A stretch of DNA of 64,000 bases from Dyella sp. S184. Lineage in GTDB: Bacteria; Pseudomonadota; Gammaproteobacteria; Xanthomonadales; Rhodanobacteraceae. Both the position numbers and the translations under genes were made by a program. The notes under the pieces were generated by a model. The model did not search any database and was not told the origin of the DNA. It worked only from the letters and a program-made list of their open reading frames with translations. How positions within the stretch are numbered: position 1 is the first letter of the stretch; every line of letters starts with the position of its first letter. Where the stretch lies: positions 618,514-682,513 of the forward strand of contig NZ_LMUE01000002.1 in assembly GCF_009766065.1 (NCBI RefSeq). The letters run 5' to 3'. Below are positions 46,586-55,838 of the stretch, piece after piece.

Positions 46586-48073
46586 ATGACCCTCCAGTTC
46601 AGCCTCGGCACCGCCGCTCCCGAAACCGTTGACGCCGCCTGCGTGCTGGTCGGCGTGTACGAACACGGCATGCTGACCAGCGCTGCCGCCCGAGTGGACA
46701 GCGCCACTGATGGCCTGATCAAGCGCCAGGTGGAAAGTGGCGACATCAGCGGCAAAGCCGGCAGCACCACCCTGCTGTTCGCGCCGACCGGTATCACCGC
46801 GAAGCGCGTGCTGGTGGTCGGGCTGGGTTCGCAGAAGTCATTCGACGCGGCCCGCTTCCAGAAGGTCAGCATCGAGGCGGCGCGTGCCATGGGCAAGTTG
46901 CCGCTCACGGATGCAGTGTCGTATCTGACCGAAGTCGAAGTGCCGGGCCGCAGCAATGCCTGGCGCGTGCGCGTTGCCGCGCTCGCGAGTGATCACGCCG
47001 CCTATCGTTACACCGCTACGTTCAAGCCACGCGACAAGAGCAAGCAGCCAGAGCTCAACGCCATTACTTTTGCCGCCGGCGACGATGCGCAACACGGCCT
47101 TGACCAGGCCCGAGCGATTGCCGAAGGCGTGCGCTTCGCCCGCGACCTGGCCAACCTGCCGCCGAACATCTGCACCCCTGCGTATATCGCTGAGCAGGCA
47201 CAAGCCTTTGCCGAAGGCAGCGACAAGGTCAGCTGCAACGTGCTCGACGAAGTCGAGATGGGCAAGCTCGGCTTCGGCTCGCTGCTGGCAGTAGGCCGCG
47301 GCTCGGTCAACAAGCCACGGCTGATCGTGCTGGAGTACAAGGGTGGTAAAGAGGGTGACAAGCCGTACGCTTTTGTCGGCAAGGGCGTCACCTTCGACTC
47401 CGGCGGCATCAGTCTGAAGCCCGGCGCCGGCATGGAAGAAATGAAGTTCGACATGGGCGGCGCGGCCGGCGTGCTCGGCGCCTTTGTCGCTGCGGTGAAG
47501 ATGGGCCTCAAGCTCAACCTGGTCTGCGTGGTACCGAGCGTGGAGAACATGCCCGACGGCGACAGCTACCGCCCCAGCGATGTGCTGACCAGCTTGTCCG
47601 GCTTGACCATCGAGGTGTTGAACACCGACGCCGAAGGCCGACTGATCCTGTGCGATGCGCTCACCTACACCGCGCAGACCTTCCATCCGCACACCCTGAT
47701 CGACGCTGCCACCCTCACTGGCGCCTGTGTGATCGCGCTCGGCAAGCATGCCAGCGGCCTGATGAGCAAACACGACGACCTCGCCGCCGAGCTGCTCGCC
47801 GCTGGCGAAGAGACGCTTGACCGCGCCTGGCGCCTGCCGTTGTGGGACGACTACCAGGCGCAGCTCGATTCCGGCTTCGCCGACGTCGCCAACATCGGCG
47901 GCAAGAGCGCTGGTGCAATCACTGCCGCCTGCTTCCTGTCACGCTTCACGGACGGCCAGCGCTGGGCGCACCTGGACATCGCCGGCACCGCCTGGGACGA
48001 AGGCCGCAAGGGCCTCGCCACTGGGCGACCGGTAGCGCTGCTGGCGCAGTGGCTGCTGGATCGCGCTGGCTGA
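46586..48073 (+). CDS. pepA: Leucyl aminopeptidase
   Basis: Cytosolic M17 aminopeptidase (495 aa) that releases N-terminal amino acids and also helps Xer recombination at ColE1-type cer sites in E. coli. The N-terminal domain (1-165) precedes a catalytic domain with GKGVTFDSGGISLKP (metal-binding Lys and Asp), DMGGAAGV, the signature NTDAEGRLILCDAL and a following ATLTGA segment. Length is typical. It is divergent from lptF and followed 20 bp later by holC. xerD is also in this window, though not adjacent. Confidence 0.97.
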   Translation: MTLQFSLGTAAPETVDAACVLVGVYEHGMLTSAAARVDSATDGLIKRQVESGDISGKAGSTTLLFAPTGITAKRVLVVGLGSQKSFDAARFQKVSIEAARAMGKLPLTDAVSYLTEVEVPGRSNAWRVRVAALASDHAAYRYTATFKPRDKSKQPELNAITFAAGDDAQHGLDQARAIAEGVRFARDLANLPPNICTPAYIAEQAQAFAEGSDKVSCNVLDEVEMGKLGFGSLLAVGRGSVNKPRLIVLEYKGGKEGDKPYAFVGKGVTFDSGGISLKPGAGMEEMKFDMGGAAGVLGAFVAAVKMGLKLNLVCVVPSVENMPDGDSYRPSDVLTSLSGLTIEVLNTDAEGRLILCDALTYTAQTFHPHTLIDAATLTGACVIALGKHASGLMSKHDDLAAELLAAGEETLDRAWRLPLWDDYQAQLDSGFADVANIGGKSAGAITAACFLSRFTDGQRWAHLDIAGTAWDEGRKGLATGRPVALLAQWLLDRAG

Positions 48074-48093
48074 CGCGCCGGAACCGACCCTCA

Positions 48094-48516
48094 ATGCCCC
48101 GTGCCGATTTCTACCTGATCGACAAGCCACGCTTTCGCGAGCAGCCGTTGTTGCTGGTGTGCGAACTGGCGAAGAAGGCGTTTGCGACGCAGCAGCCGAC
48201 GCTGATCCTGACCCGCGATTACGCCCAGGCCGAAGCGCTCGATGAACTGCTGTGGGCGTTCGACGAGGACACGTTGATTCCGCATCAGCTGGCCGGCGAC
48301 GATGACGATGCGCAGACCGCCGTACTGATCGTGCCGCCGGGCATCGACAGCGCCGACCGGCCTCTGGTGATCAACCTGCGCGAGACCTGCCCTGACGGAC
48401 ACTGCCAGCGCGTGCTGGAAGTGGTCGCCGCCGACCCGGCCGAGCGCGACGGCTCGCGCACGCGCTGGCGCGAATACCAGCAACGCGGTTTCGAGCTGCA
48501 CAAGAACGACATGTAG
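48094..48516 (+). CDS. holC: DNA polymerase III chi subunit
   Basis: Clamp-loader accessory protein (140 aa) that links the loader to SSB during replication. The sequence PRADFYLIDKPRFREQP at the start, CELAKKAF, FDEDTLIPHQLAGDD and VINLRETCPDGHCQRVLEVV match HolC. ATG 48094 was chosen because the family start motif follows it directly. It lies 20 bp after pepA, the usual order. In many gammaproteobacteria valS comes next, but here a hybrid sensor kinase on the opposite strand occupies that place. Confidence 0.92.
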   Translation: MPRADFYLIDKPRFREQPLLLVCELAKKAFATQQPTLILTRDYAQAEALDELLWAFDEDTLIPHQLAGDDDDAQTAVLIVPPGIDSADRPLVINLRETCPDGHCQRVLEVVAADPAERDGSRTRWREYQQRGFELHKNDM

Positions 48517-48518
48517 GC

Positions 48519-51500
48519 TCAGGCGAGGTCGGTTGCCACCGGCACTGTGGCGACCAGAACCTGTGCCAGCGCAGCAGCCAGCTGTTCGCCGGTGAGTGGC
48601 TTGCGCAGAAAGCCATCCATGCCTGCCGCATGCGCGCGCGTTTCATCCTCGCTGCCCGAACGCGCAGTCACGGCAATGATCGGCAAGTGCGGTCCAGCCT
48701 GCTCGCGCTGGCGGATCAGTCGGGCGATCTGGAAGCCATCCACGCCTGGCAGGTCCAGATCCAGCAGCACCGCATCGAAACGCACCTGCGCCAGTTCGGC
48801 CAATGCAGCCAGTCCATTGATGACATGCACCACCGCATGCCCCTGTCGTTCCAGCAGACCACTGATGACCGCTGCCACGATCGTGTCGTCTTCCACCAGT
48901 AGCAGGCAGTAACTGCGGTCTTCGCCTGCATCCTTCGACGACGACGGCTCGACCGGCATCGGCTCGGCCAGCGGCAGGCGCACATGAAACGTGCTGCCAT
49001 GCCCCAGCTGCGACTGCAGCTCGATACTGCCGCCCATCATGCCCACCAGCTCGCGACAGATTGCCAGCCCCAAGCCGCTGCCGGCGCGTCGCTGCGGGCC
49101 ATCCTCCTGCTCGAAACGCTCAAACAGCCGGGCCTGGCTCGCTTCGGAAATGCCGGGACCGGTATCGCTGACGCTGAACTGCAGATCCTCATCCATCCGC
49201 TGCACGCGCAGCGTCACGCGGCCGCGTTCGGTAAACTTCAACGCATTGTTCGCCAGGTTCAGCAATACCTGCTTGATCCGCAGCACATCGCCGACCACCA
49301 GCATCGGCAGATCGTCGGCAATCTCCAGCTCGAAGCGAACATGTCTTGACTGCGCCAAGCCACGTTCCAGCTGCGCCACCTCCTTCACCAGTTGGCGCGG
49401 ATCAAACGGCGCCGGCTCCAGCTCCAGCTTGCCGGCCTCGATGCGCGCCAGATCCAGCGCATCGTTTAGCAGCTTCAACAGCATGCTGCCGGAACGCTGC
49501 ATGGCATCGGTGTATTCGTGCTGTTGCTGGTTGAGCGGTGTGCTCAGCAGCAATTCGGCCATGCCCATCACACCGGTCATCGGTGTACGTATCTCGTGGC
49601 TGAGCGTGGCCAGGAACTGGGTTTTCGCTGCGCTGGCCTGTTCGGCCAGGCTACGGCGCTGCTCGGCCAGCTGGATCTGGTGACGGTGTGCCAGCCGGCG
49701 GCGCCACGCCAGCAGCAGCAACCACGCCAGCAGCGCCACCAGCACGGCATAGATCAGCCACGCCCACCAGCGCGCCCATGGCGGCGCCTGCACATGCATG
49801 CGCAGCTGCGTGGTGCGATGCGTCCAGGTGCCACGCGCACCGGAGGCCATCACATCCAGTGTGTAGTCGCCGGCGCCGAGCCCGGTGAAATCGCGCTCAC
49901 CGCGATCGCCGGTGTCGACCCAGCTGCTGTCGAAACCGCGCAGCCGAAACCGGTAATGATTCGCCGATGGATTGACATAGGAGAACACCCGCGCCTCGAC
50001 CTCGAGCTGGCTATCCTGCCAGCCGATCTCCAGCGGCTTCTCGCCGATCGGCAACATCTGCGTCACGCCGTGGTGGCGCACACTGACCTGGGTGATCGAC
50101 AACTGCGGTTCGTCGGCCTGCGGGCTCACCCAGTCCGGGTCGAAGGCCGCCACACCACCCAGGGTGGCGGCATAGATATAGCCACTGGGCATGTAGGCGT
50201 AACCGCGCGAGAACTCGCCATTGGTCAGGCCGTCCTGCAAGCCGAACGAGCGGAAGTGTCCGGAGCGCGGATCGAAATACCACAAGCCGTCATGACCGAA
50301 GACCCACACGCGGCCGAGCGTATCCACCCGCAGATCGGTCACGTTGACCGAGGGCCAGCCGTGTGCCGCGTCAATCCGACGATCCAGTACCACACCCTTC
50401 CCGCTAAAACGGTAGAACGCGAGCTGGTCGGCATTGGCCATCCACAGGCCATCCTTGCCGAAATCGAACGCATCAATGGATTGCCCGGTCGGCGCGCCGG
50501 GCACCATCTCGAAGCGGTCATGCGCCGCGTTCAACCGCAACATGCCGCCGTCGCTGGCGTACCAGAAGACTCCGTCCTTCAGCGTCATCTGGCTGCCCCA
50601 CAACACCTTGTCGCTCGGGCCGTCCAGCGGCACCGAGGTCAGCACCAGCGTCTCCGGATCGACGCGGAACACACCCCGGCCGAATGTGCGCACATACATC
50701 TGGCCGTCCGGGCCAGGCTCGACTTCCAGCGGACTTTCAATCTGCTTGCCCTGCGGATCGACCTGGTCGACCTTGCCGTCCGTGACCCGATACAGCGCCC
50801 CGTGCACCGCCACCCACAGGCGCTGCTTGGCGTCTTCAGTCATGCCGACCACATCGCCACGCAGGCCGGACAGCACATGCTCGACCTCGCCAGTCACCGG
50901 ATCGAGTCGGTCGATCCGGCCATTGCGCTCGCCGACCCAGACGTGGCGGCCATCCCTGCCGCGCGCCATCGTGGTAGCAACCGAATCACGCAGGCTGCTC
51001 GCGTCGTCGGGAATATGGGTGAAACGGCTGAACCGGCTCCAGCCCGGTGCCAGATAGGCCACTCCGCCATCGTACATGGCCGCCCACAGGCCGCCCTCCC
51101 GGTCGACCATCAGCTGCCACACCCAAGTGCCAGGCAGGTTGCCATAGAGCACCGGCCGATCGCTCATCGCGGTCGTCGGGCCACCCGCCTGCGCCTGCAG
51201 GAACAGCCCCTTCTTGGTACCGACCCACAGGCGACCGGCGTTGTCGCGCACGCTGCTCATCACATCGATGGCGGGAATCACCGATGCGGCGAAACGATGG
51301 GCTATGCCATCCTTGCCGACGACCATCAGGCCATCGGTGGTCGCAATGCGCACTTCGTCGCCGTCGCCATCGATGCGCCACGCATCCATCCGTTGCTTTG
51401 GATCGTCCGACTGCACGCGCCGCAGCTGCCCGTCGGCCGCGCGCACGAACACACCATGGCTGCTACCGATCCACAACTGCTGCTGCGGATCGACATACAG

Positions 51501-52112
51501 CGCCGCGACCGCACCGAAATCCGCGGGCTGCGTACCCAGCAGCGGATTGACCATGTGTTCGAAGCCACGCTCGTCGGGTCGCAGGCGATCCAATCCACCT
51601 GCGCTGCCGACCCACAGACTGTCGTCGGCGGTCTGTGCGACCGCCCATACACGGTCGCTGGCGAGGCTGGCGGGATCGGCCGGGTCATGCCCCCAGTGCA
51701 GGAACCGGCCGGTAGATGCGTCATAACGGTTCAATGCCGCATTCAGACCGGCGGCCCACAGGCGACCCTGTCGATCGATCTGCAGCGTGGCGATACCGTT
51801 GTTGTACAACGAGCCCGGATCGTTCTCGACATGGCGGAACACCTCGAAGTCGACGCCATCGAAACGCGCAAGGCCGCCCTTGGTACCGAACCAGATTGCA
51901 CCGTCGCGATCCTGCACCACCGCATACACATTGGTGCTGGGCAGACCATCGGCCGTGCTGTAGCGACGAAACTGCGGTGTCGGCAACGGGTCGGCCCGCA
52001 ACGCGGGCATCGGAGCACCTGTTGCAACCAGCGCCGGAATTGCAGCCGCTCCCATCGCAGGCGCAGATGCACCCAACAAGATCAACATACACAGCAGAAA
52101 AGCCGCTCTCAT
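48519..52112 (-). CDS. Giant hybrid two-component histidine kinase with beta-propeller sensor
   Basis: A 1197-residue membrane sensor. Order: signal peptide (1-22), a large periplasmic double propeller (about 40-690) made of repeated Reg_prop units (W-F-G-T-K-G-G-L, W-V-G-S-A-G-G-L, W-I-G-S-S-H-G-V style), a Y_Y_Y domain (about 690-760), one TM helix (about 775-797), HisKA with the phospho-His in LATLSHEIRTP (about 837), HATPase (LANNALKFTERG; GSGLGLAI) and a C-terminal receiver with the acceptor Asp near 1119 (LLDLDLPGVDG). Similar kinases sense polysaccharide breakdown products in Bacteroidetes and Xanthomonadales. No substrate genes lie beside it. It is convergent with holC (2 bp apart) and divergent from the GTPase gene. 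Confidence 0.93.
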   Translation of the reverse strand: MRAAFLLCMLILLGASAPAMGAAAIPALVATGAPMPALRADPLPTPQFRRYSTADGLPSTNVYAVVQDRDGAIWFGTKGGLARFDGVDFEVFRHVENDPGSLYNNGIATLQIDRQGRLWAAGLNAALNRYDASTGRFLHWGHDPADPASLASDRVWAVAQTADDSLWVGSAGGLDRLRPDERGFEHMVNPLLGTQPADFGAVAALYVDPQQQLWIGSSHGVFVRAADGQLRRVQSDDPKQRMDAWRIDGDGDEVRIATTDGLMVVGKDGIAHRFAASVIPAIDVMSSVRDNAGRLWVGTKKGLFLQAQAGGPTTAMSDRPVLYGNLPGTWVWQLMVDREGGLWAAMYDGGVAYLAPGWSRFSRFTHIPDDASSLRDSVATTMARGRDGRHVWVGERNGRIDRLDPVTGEVEHVLSGLRGDVVGMTEDAKQRLWVAVHGALYRVTDGKVDQVDPQGKQIESPLEVEPGPDGQMYVRTFGRGVFRVDPETLVLTSVPLDGPSDKVLWGSQMTLKDGVFWYASDGGMLRLNAAHDRFEMVPGAPTGQSIDAFDFGKDGLWMANADQLAFYRFSGKGVVLDRRIDAAHGWPSVNVTDLRVDTLGRVWVFGHDGLWYFDPRSGHFRSFGLQDGLTNGEFSRGYAYMPSGYIYAATLGGVAAFDPDWVSPQADEPQLSITQVSVRHHGVTQMLPIGEKPLEIGWQDSQLEVEARVFSYVNPSANHYRFRLRGFDSSWVDTGDRGERDFTGLGAGDYTLDVMASGARGTWTHRTTQLRMHVQAPPWARWWAWLIYAVLVALLAWLLLLAWRRRLAHRHQIQLAEQRRSLAEQASAAKTQFLATLSHEIRTPMTGVMGMAELLLSTPLNQQQHEYTDAMQRSGSMLLKLLNDALDLARIEAGKLELEPAPFDPRQLVKEVAQLERGLAQSRHVRFELEIADDLPMLVVGDVLRIKQVLLNLANNALKFTERGRVTLRVQRMDEDLQFSVSDTGPGISEASQARLFERFEQEDGPQRRAGSGLGLAICRELVGMMGGSIELQSQLGHGSTFHVRLPLAEPMPVEPSSSKDAGEDRSYCLLLVEDDTIVAAVISGLLERQGHAVVHVINGLAALAELAQVRFDAVLLDLDLPGVDGFQIARLIRQREQAGPHLPIIAVTARSGSEDETRAHAAGMDGFLRKPLTGEQLAAALAQVLVATVPVATDLA

Positions 52113-52231
52113 GAATCCCCTTCATGCCCCCGACCAGGCGCGGCGGCCCAGTGGAATCGAGCCTCATCCCGGCCCGTTCTCCCGATGATGCCAAAACCAT
52201 CTGCCCACGGCGAGCGCGAAGTCGCAGCCGC

Positions 52232-52244
52232 TACACTTGTCCGC
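52232..52244 (+). promoter_or_regulatory. Candidate leaderless promoter (-10) of the DUF697 GTPase gene
   Basis: TACACT (52232-52237), preceded by GCCGC, is followed by seven bases and the ATG, the same arrangement as at uup and thiS. There is no Shine-Dalgarno. Confidence 0.45.
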
Positions 52245-53711
52245 ATGTCCCGTCGCCTGCGCTTGCTGTTCACTGCACTGGCTGTAGCAGCCCTGCTGTG
52301 GCTGCTGTTTGCCGCCGCCGAGCGTGCGCTGGCACTGGCGCAGCGATTCCTGGCGCTACCGACGTGGCTGCAATGGACCCTGGGCGGCGTGCTCACGCTG
52401 TTTGCGGCGGCCGGCCTGATGGTGCTGTGGTGGCTGCTGCGCCCGCGTCGCCGACGGCGCCCACTGCCGGCGCCCGATCGCGGCAGTCTGGAACAACGCA
52501 TCGACCAACTGCGCGAACGCGGCGCGGATACCGGCGCGCTCGCCTCGGAACTCGGCGAGCTCGATCGCCGCCGCACCAGCGCCCGTATCTATGTCGCGTT
52601 GTTCGGCGAAATCTCCACCGGCAAGTCCAGCCTGATCCGCGCGCTGGCACCCCATGCGAATGTCGTCAGCGACGCACGCGGCGGCACCACCCACGAAGTC
52701 GGCCACTACGACAGCGCGTTGCCGGATGGCCGCACGCTGGTAATCGCGGATGTGCCCGGCAGCCGCGAGGCCGGCGGTGAGGCGCACGAAACGCTGGCCC
52801 GCGACGAGGCCCTGCGTGCGCATGCCGTGATCTATTTGTGCGCCGGCGACCTCAACCGAAGCCAGGTGGACGAACTGCGCTGGCTTGCCGATTTCGGCAA
52901 GCCACTGCTGCTGGTGCTGAACAAGGCCGACCAGTGGAACAGTACCGAACGCGAACAATTGCTAGGACGCCTGCGTCAGCACACCCGCGGCATCGCCAGC
53001 GCAGTCCTGGCGATCAGCGCCGGCGGCAGCGAGCGCTACCAGCGCGAACTTGCCGATGGCAGCACCGAATCGGTCGAACGCCAGCGCAAGCCTGTGATCG
53101 AGCCACTGTTGCAGGCACTCGAGCGACTCACCGCACCTAGTGCCCGAGAGCTGGAGGATCTGCGCGAAAACGCCGTGCTGGCCGGCCTGCACGAACGCAC
53201 CGGCACGTTGGAAGCGCAAACCCTCGCCGATGAAGCACAACGCATCGTGCGCAAATACACACGCCGCGCGATCGTCGGCGCACTCGCCGCCATCGCACCA
53301 GGTAGCGACCTGGTGATCCAGGGCGTACTCGCTGCCGGACTCACCCGCGCCCTCGCCGCGGTGTACGGCGTGAAAGTCAGCGACGTGCAGATCGAGGACT
53401 TCGTACAGCAGGCCAGGCTCACGCTGCGCACCGGCAGCTCGATCGTACTGGCCGTCGCCGGCAACGCGCTGAAGGCGTTTCCCGGCCTCGGCACACTCGG
53501 CGGCGGCGTGCTGCACGCGTTCGCCTACGCACTTATCTTCGACTCGATGGGCCGCGCACTGGCCGCGTCGCTGGCCGAACGCCACACACTCGATCAGCAC
53601 GACGCCGGCACGCGCCTGAAGGAACTACTCGCCGATACCGGCGGCACACGGCTGCGTCAGCTCGCCACACTGACGATGGAAGCGGTACGCGAGCGCGACA
53701 AGCCGGAATGA
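52245..53711 (+). CDS. DUF697-type membrane GTPase
   Basis: A 488-residue GTPase fused to a DUF697 domain. Two hydrophobic helices lie near residues 6-30 and 40-65; residues about 110-300 form an Era-like G domain with GEISTGKSS (G1), a T-T-H-E-V switch, DVPGSRE (G3) and NKADQ (G4); residues about 340-470 form the DUF697 helical part (RAIVGALAAIAPGSDLVIQGVL...). This combination occurs in YcjX/YcjF-like stress proteins of the membrane. The function is uncertain. A longer open frame to the left is not coding. It is divergent from the hybrid kinase gene (132 bp apart). Confidence 0.88.
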   Translation: MSRRLRLLFTALAVAALLWLLFAAAERALALAQRFLALPTWLQWTLGGVLTLFAAAGLMVLWWLLRPRRRRRPLPAPDRGSLEQRIDQLRERGADTGALASELGELDRRRTSARIYVALFGEISTGKSSLIRALAPHANVVSDARGGTTHEVGHYDSALPDGRTLVIADVPGSREAGGEAHETLARDEALRAHAVIYLCAGDLNRSQVDELRWLADFGKPLLLVLNKADQWNSTEREQLLGRLRQHTRGIASAVLAISAGGSERYQRELADGSTESVERQRKPVIEPLLQALERLTAPSARELEDLRENAVLAGLHERTGTLEAQTLADEAQRIVRKYTRRAIVGALAAIAPGSDLVIQGVLAAGLTRALAAVYGVKVSDVQIEDFVQQARLTLRTGSSIVLAVAGNALKAFPGLGTLGGGVLHAFAYALIFDSMGRALAASLAERHTLDQHDAGTRLKELLADTGGTRLRQLATLTMEAVRERDKPE

Positions 53712-53773
53712 TCTCGCTCCCTTAGATGGGCACAAGCAAATCCAGCCGGGACAGAAACGACTGCCTCTGAGCC

Positions 53774-54568
53774 TTACGGCGTACCGGCAAACGCAGCCTG
53801 CAACCAGTCATGCATCAACCGGTAGCTGCGTGCGGCAGCACGCGCATCGTAACGGCAACCGGCCGAGTTCTCGCCCACCTCGGTGAAGCAGTGCACAGCG
53901 TGGCCGATCACCACGAACTGCCAGTCAGCCGGACTGCCGCGCATCTCGTCCAGGAACTTGTCGGCGTCCGGCATGGTGCCCTTGTCGTCGGCGCCGTTCA
54001 TCGCCAACACGCGTGCCTTGATGTTTTTCCCCAGCGCCGGGTCGTCGGTGGTCAGGCCACCGTGGAACGACACCACCGCGGCAATATCCGCGCCACTGCG
54101 CGCGAGATCCAACACGGCCGACCCACCGAAACAGAAACCGATCGCAGCCAGCTTGCCGGGATCGATCGGCGCACTGGACACCTGCGCCTTGAGCTGGACC
54201 AACGCCTCGTTTATCCGCTTGCGCATCAGTGCACGATTACCGTACAGCGGTTTCACCGCCGCCTGCGCCTGGTCTGCCTTGCCCTGCTGCGGGCGCACGC
54301 TGGCGCCATACATGTCGGTGAGCAGGATCACGTAATCCTTGCCGGCGATCATCTCGGCCTTCTGCACGGCCGCATCGTTGATGCCATACCAGTTCGGCAC
54401 CATCACCAGACCGGGCCGTTTCGCGGTGCTCGCATCGTCGTAAACCAGCACGCTGCGGAAACGCGTGCCATCCAGCGTCCATTCGACCGGACGGTGCACC
54501 ATCTTCGCCTGCGCGGCGAAGCTTGAACCGGCCAGCAACAGCAAGCAGCAAAGTCGGGCGGTGCGCAT
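53774..54568 (-). CDS. Dienelactone hydrolase-family protein, exported
   Basis: A 264-residue alpha/beta hydrolase with an N-terminal signal peptide (MRTARLCCLLLLAGSSFAAQA), so probably periplasmic. The nucleophile is the cysteine in IGFCFGGSA, with the family's Asp and the histidine in VIGHAVHCF. Such enzymes hydrolyse dienelactone or other esters; the substrate here is unknown. A strong AGGAGGAA lies before the ATG. It is convergent with the DUF697 GTPase gene. Confidence 0.9.
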   Translation of the reverse strand: MRTARLCCLLLLAGSSFAAQAKMVHRPVEWTLDGTRFRSVLVYDDASTAKRPGLVMVPNWYGINDAAVQKAEMIAGKDYVILLTDMYGASVRPQQGKADQAQAAVKPLYGNRALMRKRINEALVQLKAQVSSAPIDPGKLAAIGFCFGGSAVLDLARSGADIAAVVSFHGGLTTDDPALGKNIKARVLAMNGADDKGTMPDADKFLDEMRGSPADWQFVVIGHAVHCFTEVGENSAGCRYDARAAARSYRLMHDWLQAAFAGTP

Positions 54569-54626
54569 GACGGCTTCCTCCTAAGTTAAGTCTTGTGGTT
54601 TGTCCCGGTCGGCCGGGAAAAGAAAC

Positions 54627-55838
54627 TCAAAGTCCGGCAGCATGCCCGGCGATGCGCCGCTTCAGCGGTGCAAGGTGATCGAGCAGACGCACGCCGAGTC
54701 CGCGCGCGGCGACCAGCGCCGGCGACTGCCATGCATAGATGCGTGCAAGCGCGTCGAAACCCATCGCATCGAGTGTGTCGGCACTGCGCCGGCGTCGTGC
54801 GTAACGGCGCAGTACGTGCTCGGCGCCGATGCCACGACCGGCCGCGCGCGCAGCGAGCAAGGTATCGCGCAGCTCAGCCACATCACGCAGTCCCAGGTTG
54901 ACGCCCTGCCCGGCCAGCGGATGTACCGCGTGCGCTGCATCGCCAAGCAGCACGAAGCGATCCGCCTGATAGCGTTCAGCCAGTTGCAGTTTCAACGGAA
55001 ACGCTGCACGCGGCGTACTGGCGACGATGCGCCCCAGACGGAAGTCGCTGGCCATGCCGAGTTCATTGAGGAAGGTCGCGTCGTCCAGTGCCAGCACCCG
55101 CTGCGCCTCGGCTTCGGGCAGCGACCATACGATCGAGCTGCGGCCATCGGCCAGCGGCAGCAAGGCCAACGGCCCGCTCGACAGGAAGCGTTGCCAGGCG
55201 GTGTTCTCGTGCGAGCGCTCGGTAGCCACGTGTGCCACCACGGCGCGCTGCGCATAGTCGCGGCCATGCGTACCGATGCCGGCCAACTGGCGCAGCGGCG
55301 ACGCCGCGCCATCAGCGGCCACCAGCAATCCGGCAGCCAGTGTTTCGCCGTCCGCCAGTTCCAGCTGGATACGATCCTCGCGCGCCTCGAAACCCTTCAC
55401 CTCCGCCGGGCACAGGCGGCGCACGCCGGCCGCTTCCAGCGCCTGCCACAACGTCCACTGCACCAGGTTGTTCTCGACGATATAGCCGAGCAGTTCACGG
55501 CCTTCGCTGGGCGCATCGAAATCGATCGCGGCGCCGCTCTCGGCATCCCATACATGCATATGCGCATACGGCCCCGCACGCGCAGCGCGGATGGACGGCC
55601 AGACGCCCAGGTCATCTAGCAACGCCAGCGATGACGGCGCCAGGCCGACCACGCGCAGGTCCACTTCGTCGCCTGCGCTCCACGCCGTCGGCGCACGCGC
55701 CTCCAGCAAGGCGGTGCTGAAGCCGGCACGCGCCAGTGCCAATGCAGCAGCGGCGCCGACCATGCCGCCGCCAACCACGGCAACATCCAGTGCCGGTGCG
55801 CGCCGGCGGGTCGAGGCTTCCTGCAGCGGTGTGCTCAT
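54627..55838 (-). CDS. UbiH/UbiF-family FAD-dependent ubiquinone hydroxylase
   Basis: A 403-residue flavoprotein monooxygenase of the UbiH/UbiF/VisC/COQ6 group, which adds a hydroxyl to the ubiquinone ring. The N-terminal Rossmann motif is DVAVVGGGMVGAAAALALARAG, the second motif LLVAADGAASPLRQLAGI and the FAD-phosphate motif VLLGDAAHAVHPLAGQGVNLGLRD are plain. The exact ring position cannot be told; UbiF or UbiI are possible. The ATG overlaps the upstream ubiH-like gene by 4 bp as ATGA. Confidence 0.9.
   Translation of the reverse strand: MSTPLQEASTRRRAPALDVAVVGGGMVGAAAALALARAGFSTALLEARAPTAWSAGDEVDLRVVGLAPSSLALLDDLGVWPSIRAARAGPYAHMHVWDAESGAAIDFDAPSEGRELLGYIVENNLVQWTLWQALEAAGVRRLCPAEVKGFEAREDRIQLELADGETLAAGLLVAADGAASPLRQLAGIGTHGRDYAQRAVVAHVATERSHENTAWQRFLSSGPLALLPLADGRSSIVWSLPEAEAQRVLALDDATFLNELGMASDFRLGRIVASTPRAAFPLKLQLAERYQADRFVLLGDAAHAVHPLAGQGVNLGLRDVAELRDTLLAARAAGRGIGAEHVLRRYARRRRSADTLDAMGFDALARIYAWQSPALVAARGLGVRLLDHLAPLKRRIAGHAAGL

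Noticed and set aside
49518-52244. Long upstream extension of the DUF697 GTPase frame
   Set aside because: It is antisense to the hybrid histidine kinase. The GTPase domain and its hydrophobic leader begin at 52245, right after a -10-like hexamer.
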